Shown here piece after piece: positions 1 to 8,370 of a DNA stretch of 64,000 bases. The position numbers were made by a program, and so were the translations under genes. This DNA is from CAZNXJ01 sp964577115. GTDB lineage: Bacteria > Planctomycetota > Planctomycetia > Pirellulales > Pirellulaceae. Each line of letters begins with the position of its first letter. Position 1 is the first letter of the stretch. Below the pieces are notes generated by a model. It did not search any database. It was not told where the DNA came from and was given only the letters and a program-made list of their open reading frames with translations. The DNA is taken from positions 124,001 through 188,000 of the forward strand of contig CAZNXJ010000005.1 of NCBI GenBank assembly GCA_964577115.1, given 5' to 3'.

Positions 1-657
1 GTTGCCCAACCGCACGACGGCCATGATCGAGCCGCGGCGATCGGCTTCGACGATCGGGTCAATGCCCGGATCGAGTCGCGTGCTGACAAGCGTTTCCACG
101 CCGGCCAGGGCGAGTACCTGGAATTCCGGATCCGGCAGGTAGATCACCTTCGTTACGTAGTTGCCAGCGAGCACCTGTTCGAAGTCTTCTTCCGAGAACA
201 CGACAGGTAGCGCGTTGTGAGCCAGGTAGGCCGCAGTCCGCGGCGTGGCGACCGCGATTTCCAGCGTCGGGTAGAGCTCGACGCCTTCACGCCCTGGAAT
301 GTTGGTCAGCTTTAGACGGTACAGGCCGCCCTGGGGAAAGTTGTTGCGTCCGGGCACGACGAGCGGTGTCGAGTCGAATTGGCCCAGCCCGCCGACATCC
401 CAGCGCACCTGCATCGATTCGGGGCGGCCGAACAGTACCTGAACCGTCGGCTGCGGGATCCCTTCACCGACACATGCCATCCCCGCTCCGACTGGCGCCG
501 GCGGGATCAAAACGCCAGGTCCGGGGCCCGAAACACCCGGGCCGGGTTCGAGTAGACGTTCGGCCGGAGGCAGATTTGTGCCCACGGGCGAAACACAACC
601 GATCGCCGCGAGCGTCGTGGCAATCAGCATGGTCCATGTTGGCAAACGCAGTTTCAT
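1..657 (-). CDS. Planctomycete lipoprotein, C-terminus outside window
   Basis: Function not known. 219 codons are visible and the frame is still open at the left edge, so the gene is partial. The N-terminus is a lipoprotein signal: basic residues, a hydrophobic stretch and lipobox LAAIGC with the acylated Cys at residue 21. A Pro/Gly-rich linker runs to about residue 60. The mature part carries the motifs GVELYPTLEIA, KVIYLPDPEFQ and DPIVEADRRG. From memory these belong to a conserved planctomycete lipoprotein family of unknown role. The ATG at 657 was chosen because it sits directly before the signal peptide. It is divergent from the exported protein starting at 1002. Confidence 0.75.
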   Translation of the reverse strand, partial: MKLRLPTWTMLIATTLAAIGCVSPVGTNLPPAERLLEPGPGVSGPGPGVLIPPAPVGAGMACVGEGIPQPTVQVLFGRPESMQVRWDVGGLGQFDSTPLVVPGRNNFPQGGLYRLKLTNIPGREGVELYPTLEIAVATPRTAAYLAHNALPVVFSEEDFEQVLAGNYVTKVIYLPDPEFQVLALAGVETLVSTRLDPGIDPIVEADRRGSIMAVVRLGN

Positions 658-1001
658 GATTTCCCCCTGAGCGATACCCCCCGGCCCATGACCGGCGTCA
701 CTGCCGGGGCATCGAGGAGCAATGTCCGTACTTGCTGTCCGTGTTCGGTCTGCTTCCTGCTCGGCATTCCGTGCCGGGCCTCGCTCAATGAGCTCGTGGA
801 GGCGGCCGATTGGCATGGACCTGCTTTGCCAGGATTCCTAGAATGCCAACCCTGCCAACTCGAGCCGTCAGCGCAAGGGCTGCACGTCGAGCCGCTGGGT
901 CGATCCACGCGACGATATGTTGCACGCGGAAAGAACGTCTCTGACGGATATGTTCGGCGCGATACATCGGGAATCTTTGGAAAAACCCACGCAACCGCGC
1001 G
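658..1001. other. Divergent intergenic region, no gene seen
   Basis: 344 bp between two divergent genes for exported proteins. It should hold both promoters. No convincing -35/-10 pair, hairpin or conserved ORF was recognised. The short ORFs that cross it have no signal peptide or family motif. Confidence 0.5.
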
Positions 1002-1832
1002 ATGAAGTACACCTTGCCTATTCTGTCGGCCGTTCTTGTCGCCGCCTTTATTGCAGCCGCCGCACTGCGAGGCGAAACGCCGTCGAGCGACGCCTTGCAC
1101 TCCGCCGGTCAATTGCTCGTTGGTGACGCCGCTGAGCGGATCAGTCGCTACGAGTCGCTACACGCCCGCATTCGTCAGCGCGTGAACATGTTCGAACGGA
1201 AGCTGGCGGGAACGGGCAGTTACTCGCAGGCGCGCCGCGATGGGCAGGTACTCTTGCGACTGGAACTGAAACTGCCGGTCGGCAACGGCGTCACCACACT
1301 CCAGCAAGTCAACGACGGCGATCGACTCTGGACGCGCAAAGACACGCCGCTCGAGAAGCGGCTGACGTCAGTGGAACTGCGACGCGTACGCACGGCGGTC
1401 GCGCGGCGCGAGATCCCCGCCAGTCGGCTGCTCGCGCTGGGCGGACTCGGCCAGCTACTCGCCGGTATCCACGAGCAGTTCGAATTCGGCGAGCCGCGTG
1501 AAGGGACGCTCGGCGACGTCCCCGTGTGGATCATCGAAGGCCGATGGAAACAATCCGTCGGCCCGGACGGCAAGCCCCAGCCGCTGGCCAATCATCTCCC
1601 CGACGCCGTGCGCCTGGTGCTCAGCCGTTCTGATGCTTTGCCGCTGTTCCCGTTCCAAATCGATTTCAGCCGCGAACGCGAGGACGAGAAGGGGGCCAAG
1701 CAGCGCGTTTCGTTACTGGCTGTCGACTTCTACGAAGTGACGGTGGGCGGCCCGGTCGATCACCGCCTGTACGCTTACAACGCCGGCGACCAGCAAGTGA
1801 TCGACGAAACGGACCGGTATCTCAAGCGATAG
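1002..1832 (+). CDS. Exported protein, possibly LolA-like
   Basis: 276 residues with a clear N-terminal signal peptide (Lys at position 2, hydrophobic core to about residue 23). The rest is soluble and rich in charged residues. A segment around residues 60-115 (VNMFERKLAGTGSY, then RLELKLPVG and DGDRLWTRKD) has the alternating beta pattern and 'how much did the test show' phrasing of the planctomycete LolA/LppX-like lipoprotein-sorting superfamily, but that is a weak resemblance from memory. It may bind a hydrophobic ligand in the periplasm. It stands alone, divergent from the lipoprotein on its left and convergent with pdxA on its right. Confidence 0.65.
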   Translation: MKYTLPILSAVLVAAFIAAAALRGETPSSDALHSAGQLLVGDAAERISRYESLHARIRQRVNMFERKLAGTGSYSQARRDGQVLLRLELKLPVGNGVTTLQQVNDGDRLWTRKDTPLEKRLTSVELRRVRTAVARREIPASRLLALGGLGQLLAGIHEQFEFGEPREGTLGDVPVWIIEGRWKQSVGPDGKPQPLANHLPDAVRLVLSRSDALPLFPFQIDFSREREDEKGAKQRVSLLAVDFYEVTVGGPVDHRLYAYNAGDQQVIDETDRYLKR

Positions 1833-1952
1833 TTGGGATGAGCCGCAAGTTGCCAGCAAGCGGTTCGCCAAGTGCGATAATCAAGCGCCGCCCGCATTGC
1901 AGCCCTCGCACACACGCGCCACGCCTACGGCATGCGACTCGCGAATCTGCGC

Positions 1953-3044
1953 TTACGTTGCCGTTCGACGCGAAGCCAACTGGATCGCGACGCGCAATGC
2001 TTCGAGAAGGCTGTCGAAGCGTGCCTGGCCGCGCCAGGCGCGATCGAAGGCCGTGCCATGGGCGACGCTCGTGCGGATGATCGGGAGGCCGAGCGTGATG
2101 TTGACGGCGCGGTGCATGCCCAGCAGCTTCAGCGCGATGTGTCCCTGATCGTGATACATCGCGACGACTCCGTCGAACTCGCCAGCCGCCGCGCGGACCA
2201 TCGCCGTGTCGGAGGGCAGGGGACCGGTAGCGAGAATGCCTTGCCCAGTCGCCTCGGCCACGGCCGGAGCAATCACGCGCTGTTCCTCGTCGCCAAATAG
2301 TCCCTCTTCGCCGGCATGCGGATTCAGTGCGCACACGGCCAATCGCGGCCGCGGCTGCTCGGCCACCAGCAGCGGGCGGAGCGTGCGATCGGCGAGTTGG
2401 ATTTTGGCCAGCACGGCTTCGGTCGTGAGATGTTCGAACACATCGCGCAGCGCCATGTGCAGCGTCGTGTGAATGACTCCCAATCCCGAACGGCCATGCA
2501 CATTCGGACCGTGAGCCAGATACAGCATCATCGCGAAATCATCGACGCCGCAGAACTCGGCTAGCAGCTCGGTATGTCCGGGATGCGGAAAACCCGCCGC
2601 ATGCAGGGCGGCCTTGTGCAGCGGCGCCGTGACAAGCGCGTCGATCTCGCCAGCCAGCGCCAGTCGAGCGGCGGCGTGGAGCGCGTCGTGCGCGGCACGC
2701 CCCCCACGCGCATCGATGGTGGCCGGTGGCACGTCAGCCGCCTCAGCGCGCACACAGTCGAAGCAGGGCATCAATTCCGGCCGCGAATCGATGGGCTCGC
2801 CTTCGGCCCAGTCCACGATGGTCACGTCCGGTGCGAATTGCTCGGCCGCTCGGCGCATCACCGCCGTACTGCCAAACACCACTGCGCGTGCTTGAAGGTG
2901 AAGGGATGCATCGCGCCACGCGCGAACAATGACTTCGGGGCCGACGCCGGCAGGGTCGCCCATCGTGAGAGCAATCCGAGGTCGATCGGCGATGGAAGAA
3001 GCGGACGAAGACGCGTCAGAAAGCGGCGGGGCAGGGGACGTCAT
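1953..3044 (-). CDS. pdxA: 4-hydroxythreonine-4-phosphate dehydrogenase
   Basis: NAD-dependent oxidation of 4-phosphohydroxy-L-threonine in vitamin B6 (pyridoxal phosphate) synthesis. Family signatures are intact: MGDPAGVGPE near the N-terminus, GHTELLAEF, HTTLHMALRDV, LNPHAGEEGLFG and YHDQGHIALK. These supply the three metal-ligand histidines and the phosphate-binding loop. The ATG at 3044 gives 363 residues, with about 27 Pro/Ser-rich residues before the conserved core. An in-frame GTG at 3095 would add 17 more, and neither start has a good ribosome binding site. Divergent from the membrane protein at 3135. Confidence 0.95.
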   Translation of the reverse strand: MTSPAPPLSDASSSASSIADRPRIALTMGDPAGVGPEVIVRAWRDASLHLQARAVVFGSTAVMRRAAEQFAPDVTIVDWAEGEPIDSRPELMPCFDCVRAEAADVPPATIDARGGRAAHDALHAAARLALAGEIDALVTAPLHKAALHAAGFPHPGHTELLAEFCGVDDFAMMLYLAHGPNVHGRSGLGVIHTTLHMALRDVFEHLTTEAVLAKIQLADRTLRPLLVAEQPRPRLAVCALNPHAGEEGLFGDEEQRVIAPAVAEATGQGILATGPLPSDTAMVRAAAGEFDGVVAMYHDQGHIALKLLGMHRAVNITLGLPIIRTSVAHGTAFDRAWRGQARFDSLLEALRVAIQLASRRTAT

Positions 3045-3134
3045 CGGGCGGCGGGGAAGCTGAGGCGGCGAAGCGGGCAGGGGAGGAGCCGGCACCTCAT
3101 CTTTCCTGAAGGCTGCCGGGCTCTTATTCTCTTC

Positions 3135-3875
3135 ATGGAACGCAAACTCCTTCGAGGCCGTTCCACGAGCGCACCTTCAGCCTACCGCGCTGCCCCGTTT
3201 TCCCCCAGCCCCCGAAAGATCGTGGCTCGCATCTTCCTGGCTCTCGCCCTGTTCGCCGTCACGCTGCTTCTTGTCAACATCGCGATCGGCTTCTCGATTG
3301 GTGACCTGAACGCTACCGCTCGCCGCTTCGTCGAAGCTCGCCAGGAGCTGGGCCGGCTCGAACGGCGGCGTGCACCCGAGGAGAAACTGCGCGCTGCCGA
3401 ACAGCAGGTCGAGGCAGCGGCGACCGCGCTCGAACCCGTGCGGCGGCGCTATGGAGTACACAGTCTTTGTGGCATCGCGGCAGCACTGGTCACCGTTCTC
3501 GTGAACAGCGTCACGGTCACGTACTTCGTCGGCACCTCACGCTGGTGCCGCGAAGTCGTCGAAACGTACCAGCTCGACCCGCACCTCGCCGCACAGAGCC
3601 AGCAGCTGAAACGTCGCGCGTTTCCATGGGCCGTCGCCGGGATGCTCATGATGATCGTCCTCGTCGCCCTCGGCGCGGCGTCCGACCCAGGCGCGAACTA
3701 TGAAGGAGCAGCGAATTGGATCACCATCCACATGATGGCCGCGATACTCGGTACGGCGCTGGTCGCTTTCTCCTTTCTCCAGCAGCTCCGCTATATCACC
3801 GCCAATTACGCGGTCATTCGCACCATTCTGAGCCTCGTACAGGATCGCCGAGGCGAGGCAGGGCAGGAGAACTGA
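3135..3875 (+). CDS. Hypothetical membrane protein, four predicted helices
   Basis: 246 residues, no family recognised. A basic N-terminal tail of about 30 residues precedes a first membrane helix (IFLALALFAVTLLLVNIAIG). A charged, probably helical segment follows (about residues 65-105, rich in Arg, Glu, Ala and Gln). Three more helices lie in the C-terminal half, including one with MLMMIVLVALGAA. The upstream in-frame extension to 2574 was rejected because it runs antisense through pdxA. No Shine-Dalgarno is visible before the ATG at 3135. It lies 22 bp before dtd on the same strand and is probably co-transcribed with it. Confidence 0.7.
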   Translation: MERKLLRGRSTSAPSAYRAAPFSPSPRKIVARIFLALALFAVTLLLVNIAIGFSIGDLNATARRFVEARQELGRLERRRAPEEKLRAAEQQVEAAATALEPVRRRYGVHSLCGIAAALVTVLVNSVTVTYFVGTSRWCREVVETYQLDPHLAAQSQQLKRRAFPWAVAGMLMMIVLVALGAASDPGANYEGAANWITIHMMAAILGTALVAFSFLQQLRYITANYAVIRTILSLVQDRRGEAGQEN

Positions 3876-3897
3876 GGAAGTCGGAGGGAACCGGGAA

Positions 3898-4344
3898 ATG
3901 AAGGCATGTATTCAGCGGGTTAGCGAGGCACGCGTGGTCGTCGAGGGCCAAACGGTCGGCGAAATCGGGGCAGGGCTCGTCGTGCTGCTCGGCGTCGCAC
4001 GCGACGACACGCCGCGCGAGGCCGAGTGGCTGGCGGAGAAAACCGTGGAGCTGCGGATTTTCGAAGACGAAGCCGGCAAGATGAACCGGTCACTGCGCGA
4101 CATCGGCGGTTCGGTCCTGGCCATCAGCCAATTCACGCTGCTCGGCGACACGCGCAAAGGCCGCCGCCCGAGCTTCGTGCAGGCGGCGCCTCCGGAGCTG
4201 GCCGAGCCGCTGTACGAGGCCTACATCGCAGCCGTGCGGGCCAGGGGAGTCACCGTCGCCACGGGGATCTTCCGCGCCCACATGGCCGTCACACTGACCA
4301 ATGACGGCCCCGTCACGCTCCTTCTCGAAGTCTCCCCCACCTAA
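3898..4344 (+). CDS. dtd: D-aminoacyl-tRNA deacylase
   Basis: Hydrolyses D-amino acids (and glycine) mischarged onto tRNA, a cytoplasmic proofreading step. 148 residues is the normal length. The two family signatures that build the active site are present: SQFTLL at residues 77-82 and TNDGPVT at about 134-140 (the Gly-Pro carrying motif). The N-terminal strand MKACIQRVSEARV is also typical. A GGAGG-like site lies 10 nt before the ATG. Follows the membrane protein at 3135. Confidence 0.96.
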   Translation: MKACIQRVSEARVVVEGQTVGEIGAGLVVLLGVARDDTPREAEWLAEKTVELRIFEDEAGKMNRSLRDIGGSVLAISQFTLLGDTRKGRRPSFVQAAPPELAEPLYEAYIAAVRARGVTVATGIFRAHMAVTLTNDGPVTLLLEVSPT

Positions 4345-4345
4345 C

Positions 4346-4405
4346 ATCTACGTCCATCCGTGGTCCTCGTCCCAGCCGGGGCGCTGCCGTTCATCCGTGG
4401 TTCAG
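4346..4405. repeat. Two copies of CATCCGTGGT in the spacer
   Basis: The spacer after dtd contains CATCCGTGGT twice, at 4355-4364 and 4392-4401, 37 bp apart. The same 10-mer occurs a third time in another intergenic gap at 29019-29028. It is not part of a recognisable gene. Confidence 0.6.
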
Positions 4406-4460
4406 CTTGTACGACTGGGCCCCTTTCGGTACAGTTCGCCGCAACCGAAAGGATGCGGAG

Positions 4461-5189
4461 ATGGCGAACTTTCGTACGCACATTACGACGAGCTGTAGTT
4501 TGGGCGTGGTCTATGCCGGCACGGGGTTCGTGCTGGGGATGCCGCTAACCAGTTGCTTGATTGCCGGCGGGCTCTGCGGGCTGGCTGGGATGCTGCCCGA
4601 CCTGGACAGCGACTCGGGCGTGCCCGTGCGCGAAACCGTCTCGTTTGCCTCGGCGATTATCCCCATCTTGATGATCGATCGCTTTCATCACATGGGGCTG
4701 ACGACGGAGGAAATGATTCTGGCCGCGGCCACGGTGTACCTGCTGATACGCTTCGGCCTTGCCAATCTCTTCAAGCGATATACAGTCCATCGAGGAATGT
4801 GGCATAGCATTCCCGCGGCGCTAACGGCTTCGGTTATTGGTTATTTGCTATGCACATGCCACGACGAGATCGTTCATTTCTACAAGGCCGGCGCGGTGTT
4901 TGTCGGCTTCATGTCTCACCTGGTGCTCGACGAGTTCTACAGCCTTCAAGTGAAGCGCGGAAAATTGCGCGTCAAACGGTCGTTTGGAACGGCATTGAAG
5001 CTGTGGAGCCCGCGCAGCATGTGGGCGAACATCTCGACGTACGGCAAGCTGCTGCTGCTCGTCGCGCTCGCCTTCGGCGACACGCATTACTTGCGGCACT
5101 ACATGGAGAAGTATCAGGATCGCATTCACACCGCGCGTCAGAACTTCGAACACAAGCTCGACGAACATCGCGCCCGCTGGCTCCGGTGA
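4461..5189 (+). CDS. YdjM-type membrane-bound metal-dependent hydrolase (DUF457)
   Basis: 242 residues from ATG 4461. GGAG lies directly before it, and the upstream extension (18 residues) has no family character. It carries the family features: FRTHIT at the N-terminus, GMLPDLDSDSG (metal-binding Asp pair), HRGMWHS and SHLVLDEFY, interleaved with four or five membrane helices. The family is named after the E. coli YdjM/LexA-regulated membrane protein and its chemistry is poorly defined. The C-terminal 40 residues are charged and helical. It is followed after 151 bp by a CvpA-type gene. Confidence 0.85.
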   Translation: MANFRTHITTSCSLGVVYAGTGFVLGMPLTSCLIAGGLCGLAGMLPDLDSDSGVPVRETVSFASAIIPILMIDRFHHMGLTTEEMILAAATVYLLIRFGLANLFKRYTVHRGMWHSIPAALTASVIGYLLCTCHDEIVHFYKAGAVFVGFMSHLVLDEFYSLQVKRGKLRVKRSFGTALKLWSPRSMWANISTYGKLLLLVALAFGDTHYLRHYMEKYQDRIHTARQNFEHKLDEHRARWLR

Positions 5190-5340
5190 ACACACCGGGG
5201 CCAAGTGTCCTGGCTGAAAAATGCTCGCTGAGCCCCCTGCCCCAAATCCTGAATTGCTCTCCGCCCGATCCCTCCGACTCCGCGTGTCCGTGTCATCCAT
5301 GATCCCGCTCACCCCAAACCGGCTCCCGAGGTAAACCGCG

Positions 5341-6063
5341 ATGGAGGCATACGACCTGGTGATGTTGGCCTTGCTGGCCGGAGCGACGGCGTTCGGCGCG
5401 TACAAGGGCCTGGCGTGGCAGATCGCTTCGATCAGTTCGCTGGTCGTCAGCTATTACGTGGCGCTGAACTTCCGCGAGCCGGTTGCGCAGATGATTGATG
5501 CCGAGCCTCCCTGGAATACGCTCGCCGCGATGCTGGGCCTGTTCATCGGCTGCTCGTTCGTCATCTGGATGGGCTTCCGATTTGTCAGCACGGTGATCGA
5601 TCGCGTACGACTCAAGGAATTCGACCGCCAAATTGGCGCGCTGTTTGGGCTGGCGAAGGGGGCGCTGCTGTGCACGATCGTGACGCTGTTCGCGGTGACG
5701 CTTTCGAATGACGAGCAGCGGCAGAGCATTGTCCGCTCGCGCTCGGGCCACTATATCGCTCAGCTGCTCGCCAAAACGGACGGGTTCATCCCGGATGAGG
5801 CACGCGAGCTCTTGGATCCGTACGTCGATCGGCTGCAAAACGAGCTGCGGCAGGTCCGGCGAGACGAGCCGCGCCGAGACGATCCGTGGGGCGCTCCCCA
5901 AGATCGCGCGAGCGCCGATCGGCAGGGGACCGGGACGAGCCTTTTGGAGCGTCTTCCGGAATGGATCCGGTCGCGGTCCGAGAGCGATGAAATCGAGCTG
6001 CCGCCGGTCGATGTTCGGCGACAGGACGGACGCTTCGAAATCCGCTTTGGCGGCGCGGAGTAG
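5341..6063 (+). CDS. CvpA family membrane protein
   Basis: 240 residues. Four membrane helices fill the first 125 residues in the CvpA pattern. They include GAYKGLAWQIASISSLVVSY, the second helix with GLFIGCSFVIWMGFRFVS, and IGALFGLAKGALLCTIV, whose Gly-rich G-x2-G-x3-G signature is typical of CvpA/YlbB-like proteins. In Enterobacteria CvpA is linked to colicin V production and envelope stress. Here the role is unknown. The C-terminal 100 residues are hydrophilic and charged, longer than in E. coli. GAGG lies 7-8 nt before the ATG. Confidence 0.85.
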   Translation: MEAYDLVMLALLAGATAFGAYKGLAWQIASISSLVVSYYVALNFREPVAQMIDAEPPWNTLAAMLGLFIGCSFVIWMGFRFVSTVIDRVRLKEFDRQIGALFGLAKGALLCTIVTLFAVTLSNDEQRQSIVRSRSGHYIAQLLAKTDGFIPDEARELLDPYVDRLQNELRQVRRDEPRRDDPWGAPQDRASADRQGTGTSLLERLPEWIRSRSESDEIELPPVDVRRQDGRFEIRFGGAE

Positions 6064-6096
6064 CGGGGGCGCCCGCCGGGCCTGAAAATCGCTGGA

Positions 6097-6120
6097 CCCC
6101 GGAAAAAACCGGGGCTTTAA
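6097..6120. terminator. Candidate terminator hairpin between convergent genes
   Basis: CCCCGG (6097-6102), six A as loop, CCGGGG (6109-6114), then CTTTAA on the plus strand. The position between the convergent CvpA and accA genes fits a terminator, but the T-run is short. Confidence 0.4.
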
Positions 6121-6196
6121 CCGAACATAAGAAACATTATCGGACGTTGCAGGTAGGCCGAAAAAGGCCGCTGCTCACGGCCTTCCCGCCCCAGGA

Positions 6197-7159
6197 TTAC
6201 GCCTCGATAAACACGCCCATGCGGCGGAACTTTTCGTAGCGCTTCTGGAGCAGCTCCTCGGGCGAACGCTGCTTCAATTCCCGCAGCGACTTGAGCAGAT
6301 ACATCTTCAGGCGCGCGGCCATCTGATGGTGGTCGCGGTGAGCGCCGCCGAGCGGCTCTTCGATGACGTCGTCGACGACGCCAAGCCGCTTCAGATCGGC
6401 CGACGTGAACCGCAAAGCCTCGGCGGCCTGCGGAGCGTACTCGTGGCTCTTCCAAAGAATCCCGGCACAGCCCTCAGGGCTGATGACCGAGTAGTACGCG
6501 TTCTGGAGCATCGCGACGCGGTCGCCGACGCCGATGCCGAGCGCTCCGCCGCTACCCCCTTCGCCGATTACCACACAGACAATCGGCGTCGCCAGGCGAG
6601 ACATCTCGTACATGCTCTCGGCGATCACCCACGCCTGCCCACGCTCTTCGGCGCCGATGCCCGGATAGGCGCCGGGCGTATCGATCAGACAGATAACCGG
6701 CAGCGAGAACTTGGCGGCGAGGCGCATCTTGGCGAGCGCCTTGCGATAGCCTTCCGGATGCGCACAACCGAAGTAGCACGCCGTCCGCTCCTTGTAGGTC
6801 CGGCCCTTTTGATGGCCGATGATCAACACCTTGAACTCGTCCAGCTTCGCGAACCCGGCAAGCATCGCCCGGTCGTCACCAAAATGCCGGTCGCCGTGCA
6901 GTTCGACGAACTCCTCGAGCATCAGCGAGACATAGTCCGCTGTTTGCGGGCGGTCCTTATGCCGAGCGACCTGGACGATCTGCCAGGGAGTCAGATTGCT
7001 GTAGATGCGCCGCGTCAGCTCGGCCAGCTCGGTCCGCAGCTCGCGAATCTGTTCGGCAACCTGCGCCGTGGTGTCACCCGTGGCCTGAAGCTTTTGGATG
7101 CGCGCCTGGAGTTCAAAGATGGGCTGTTCAAAATCGAGTCCGGGAGCGGGAGCATCCAT
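6197..7159 (-). CDS. accA: Acetyl-CoA carboxylase carboxyltransferase subunit alpha
   Basis: Transfers the carboxyl group from biotin to acetyl-CoA, giving malonyl-CoA for fatty acid synthesis. 320 residues, normal length. The crotonase-like fold is seen in GHQKGRTYKERTACYFG, RLAAKFSLPVICLIDTPGAYPG (in part), GEGGSGGALGIGVGDRV and SPEGCAGILWK, all classic AccA positions. The N-terminal helical leader (FELQARIQKLQATGD) is also typical. accD is not adjacent in this window. The gene lies 84 bp downstream of the kinase gene on the same strand. Confidence 0.97.
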   Translation of the reverse strand: MDAPAPGLDFEQPIFELQARIQKLQATGDTTAQVAEQIRELRTELAELTRRIYSNLTPWQIVQVARHKDRPQTADYVSLMLEEFVELHGDRHFGDDRAMLAGFAKLDEFKVLIIGHQKGRTYKERTACYFGCAHPEGYRKALAKMRLAAKFSLPVICLIDTPGAYPGIGAEERGQAWVIAESMYEMSRLATPIVCVVIGEGGSGGALGIGVGDRVAMLQNAYYSVISPEGCAGILWKSHEYAPQAAEALRFTSADLKRLGVVDDVIEEPLGGAHRDHHQMAARLKMYLLKSLRELKQRSPEELLQKRYEKFRRMGVFIEA

Positions 7160-7243
7160 AGCGTGTCGATTCCGGAAGCGGACGCGCCAATGCCATGTAG
7201 CGAAGCGCGGACATAGCGCGTCACGAGTAGGAATGTGAGAATA

Positions 7244-8119
7244 TTATTCGGACGATGACTCGGCCTCGCGCGGAGCATCCGGGCGCCGCGGGGCCTTTTT
7301 GAACAATCGCAGCTTTTGAAATTCCTTGAGGAACTCGTACATATCCGCCGGCCGATCGCCTGGCTTCTTGGCCATCATGCGTTTGACCAGATCGGCGGCT
7401 TCATCCGTCACGTTGTTATTGGCCGCCTGCACGCTGGGAACCTGTGCGTGCAAATGGCGTTCGAGAAGCTCGTCAGGCGTGTTCCCCGTATAAGGCAATT
7501 TGCCGCTCAGCAGTTCATACAATACGCAGCCAAAGCTGTACACATCGGCGCGGGGATCGAGCGGCTTACCCCGAATCTGTTCGGGGGACATATAACTTCG
7601 CGTGCCGCGCACCCTCTTCCGCGAGAAGAACGAAAACTTCTTGATCCGTTCGGCGATCGTGAAGTCGATCAGCTTCACGTCCCCCGTCTCGCTGACGAGG
7701 AAGTTGTCCGGCTTGACGTCGCAGTGCACCCAGCCGGCCGAATGGAGCACATACAGCGCATTCGCCGCCTGCTCGACGATCCTCGGCACATAGAAAGCCC
7801 ATGCCTCGTGACCGGCGCGGAGCCCCTGCTTGAGGTTCTGCTCCGAATACAACTCGAGCACCAGGTAGGGCGCATTGCCTTCGGTATTGAACTCGTAGAT
7901 CCGAATGATGTTCGGATGCTTGAGGCTCTTGCCCACCTCGAACTCGTGCCGCAGGAACCCGACTTCCTCCTTGTCGTTGCGGAGATCCTGCCGGAGAATT
8001 TTGAGCGCAAACCGCTCATTCTCCACTTCTCGGACCGCCTCCCAAACCGCGCAGGAATTCCCTACTCGGATCAACCGTGTCAGACGGTACGGGCCGATAA
8101 AATCGCGAGTTTTCGTCAC
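7244..8119 (-). CDS. Serine/threonine protein kinase with altered HRD and DFG motifs
   Basis: 291 residues, almost only the kinase domain, with no membrane helix. The ATP lysine is in RFALKILR. The catalytic loop reads VHCDVKPDN (HRD becomes HCD, Asp and Asn kept). The metal motif reads IDFT (DFG becomes DFT). The activation segment ends in GTRSYMSPEQ, and DPRADVYSFGCVLYELL covers subdomain IX. The Gly-rich loop is degenerate (RVGNSCAVW). Asp, Lys and Asn are all present, so activity is likely. The GTG start at 8119 is supported by AGGA 5-6 nt upstream. A short acidic tail ends the protein. Confidence 0.92.
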   Translation of the reverse strand: MTKTRDFIGPYRLTRLIRVGNSCAVWEAVREVENERFALKILRQDLRNDKEEVGFLRHEFEVGKSLKHPNIIRIYEFNTEGNAPYLVLELYSEQNLKQGLRAGHEAWAFYVPRIVEQAANALYVLHSAGWVHCDVKPDNFLVSETGDVKLIDFTIAERIKKFSFFSRKRVRGTRSYMSPEQIRGKPLDPRADVYSFGCVLYELLSGKLPYTGNTPDELLERHLHAQVPSVQAANNNVTDEAADLVKRMMAKKPGDRPADMYEFLKEFQKLRLFKKAPRRPDAPREAESSSE

Positions 8120-8370
8120 GTTTTCCTGCTTCCCTGATCAGTTCAGTTCGTGCGGTCAGTGTATACGAACCCCTGCCGTGAGGATAGGCGTCGGCACGCC
8201 GCGCGCACCGTTGTGCCCGTGGAACCGCAAACCCCTTAGCAGATTAACAGTTAAGGTGGTTCACAGGCCTCCCCATAATCTCCCAACCCGCCCCCGGCCC
8301 CCCTGCCCCACAAGGGGCCGATCGGCACCGTGAGAGGCGAGTTTCGGCGGTGCGCCGCCCTGCCCGTCCG
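8120..8370. other. 251 bp spacer, no gene seen
   Basis: Spacer between the kinase start and the glycosyltransferase stop. It should contain the kinase promoter. It holds one copy of the G-rich 9-mer in inverted orientation (CCCCTGCCC at 8300-8308). Nothing else was recognised. Confidence 0.5.

Noticed and set aside
2574..3134. Upstream in-frame extension of the membrane protein gene (433-residue frame)
   Set aside because: It runs antisense through pdxA with an Arg/Gly/Ser-rich composition typical of shadow frames. Real coding with membrane helices begins at 3135.
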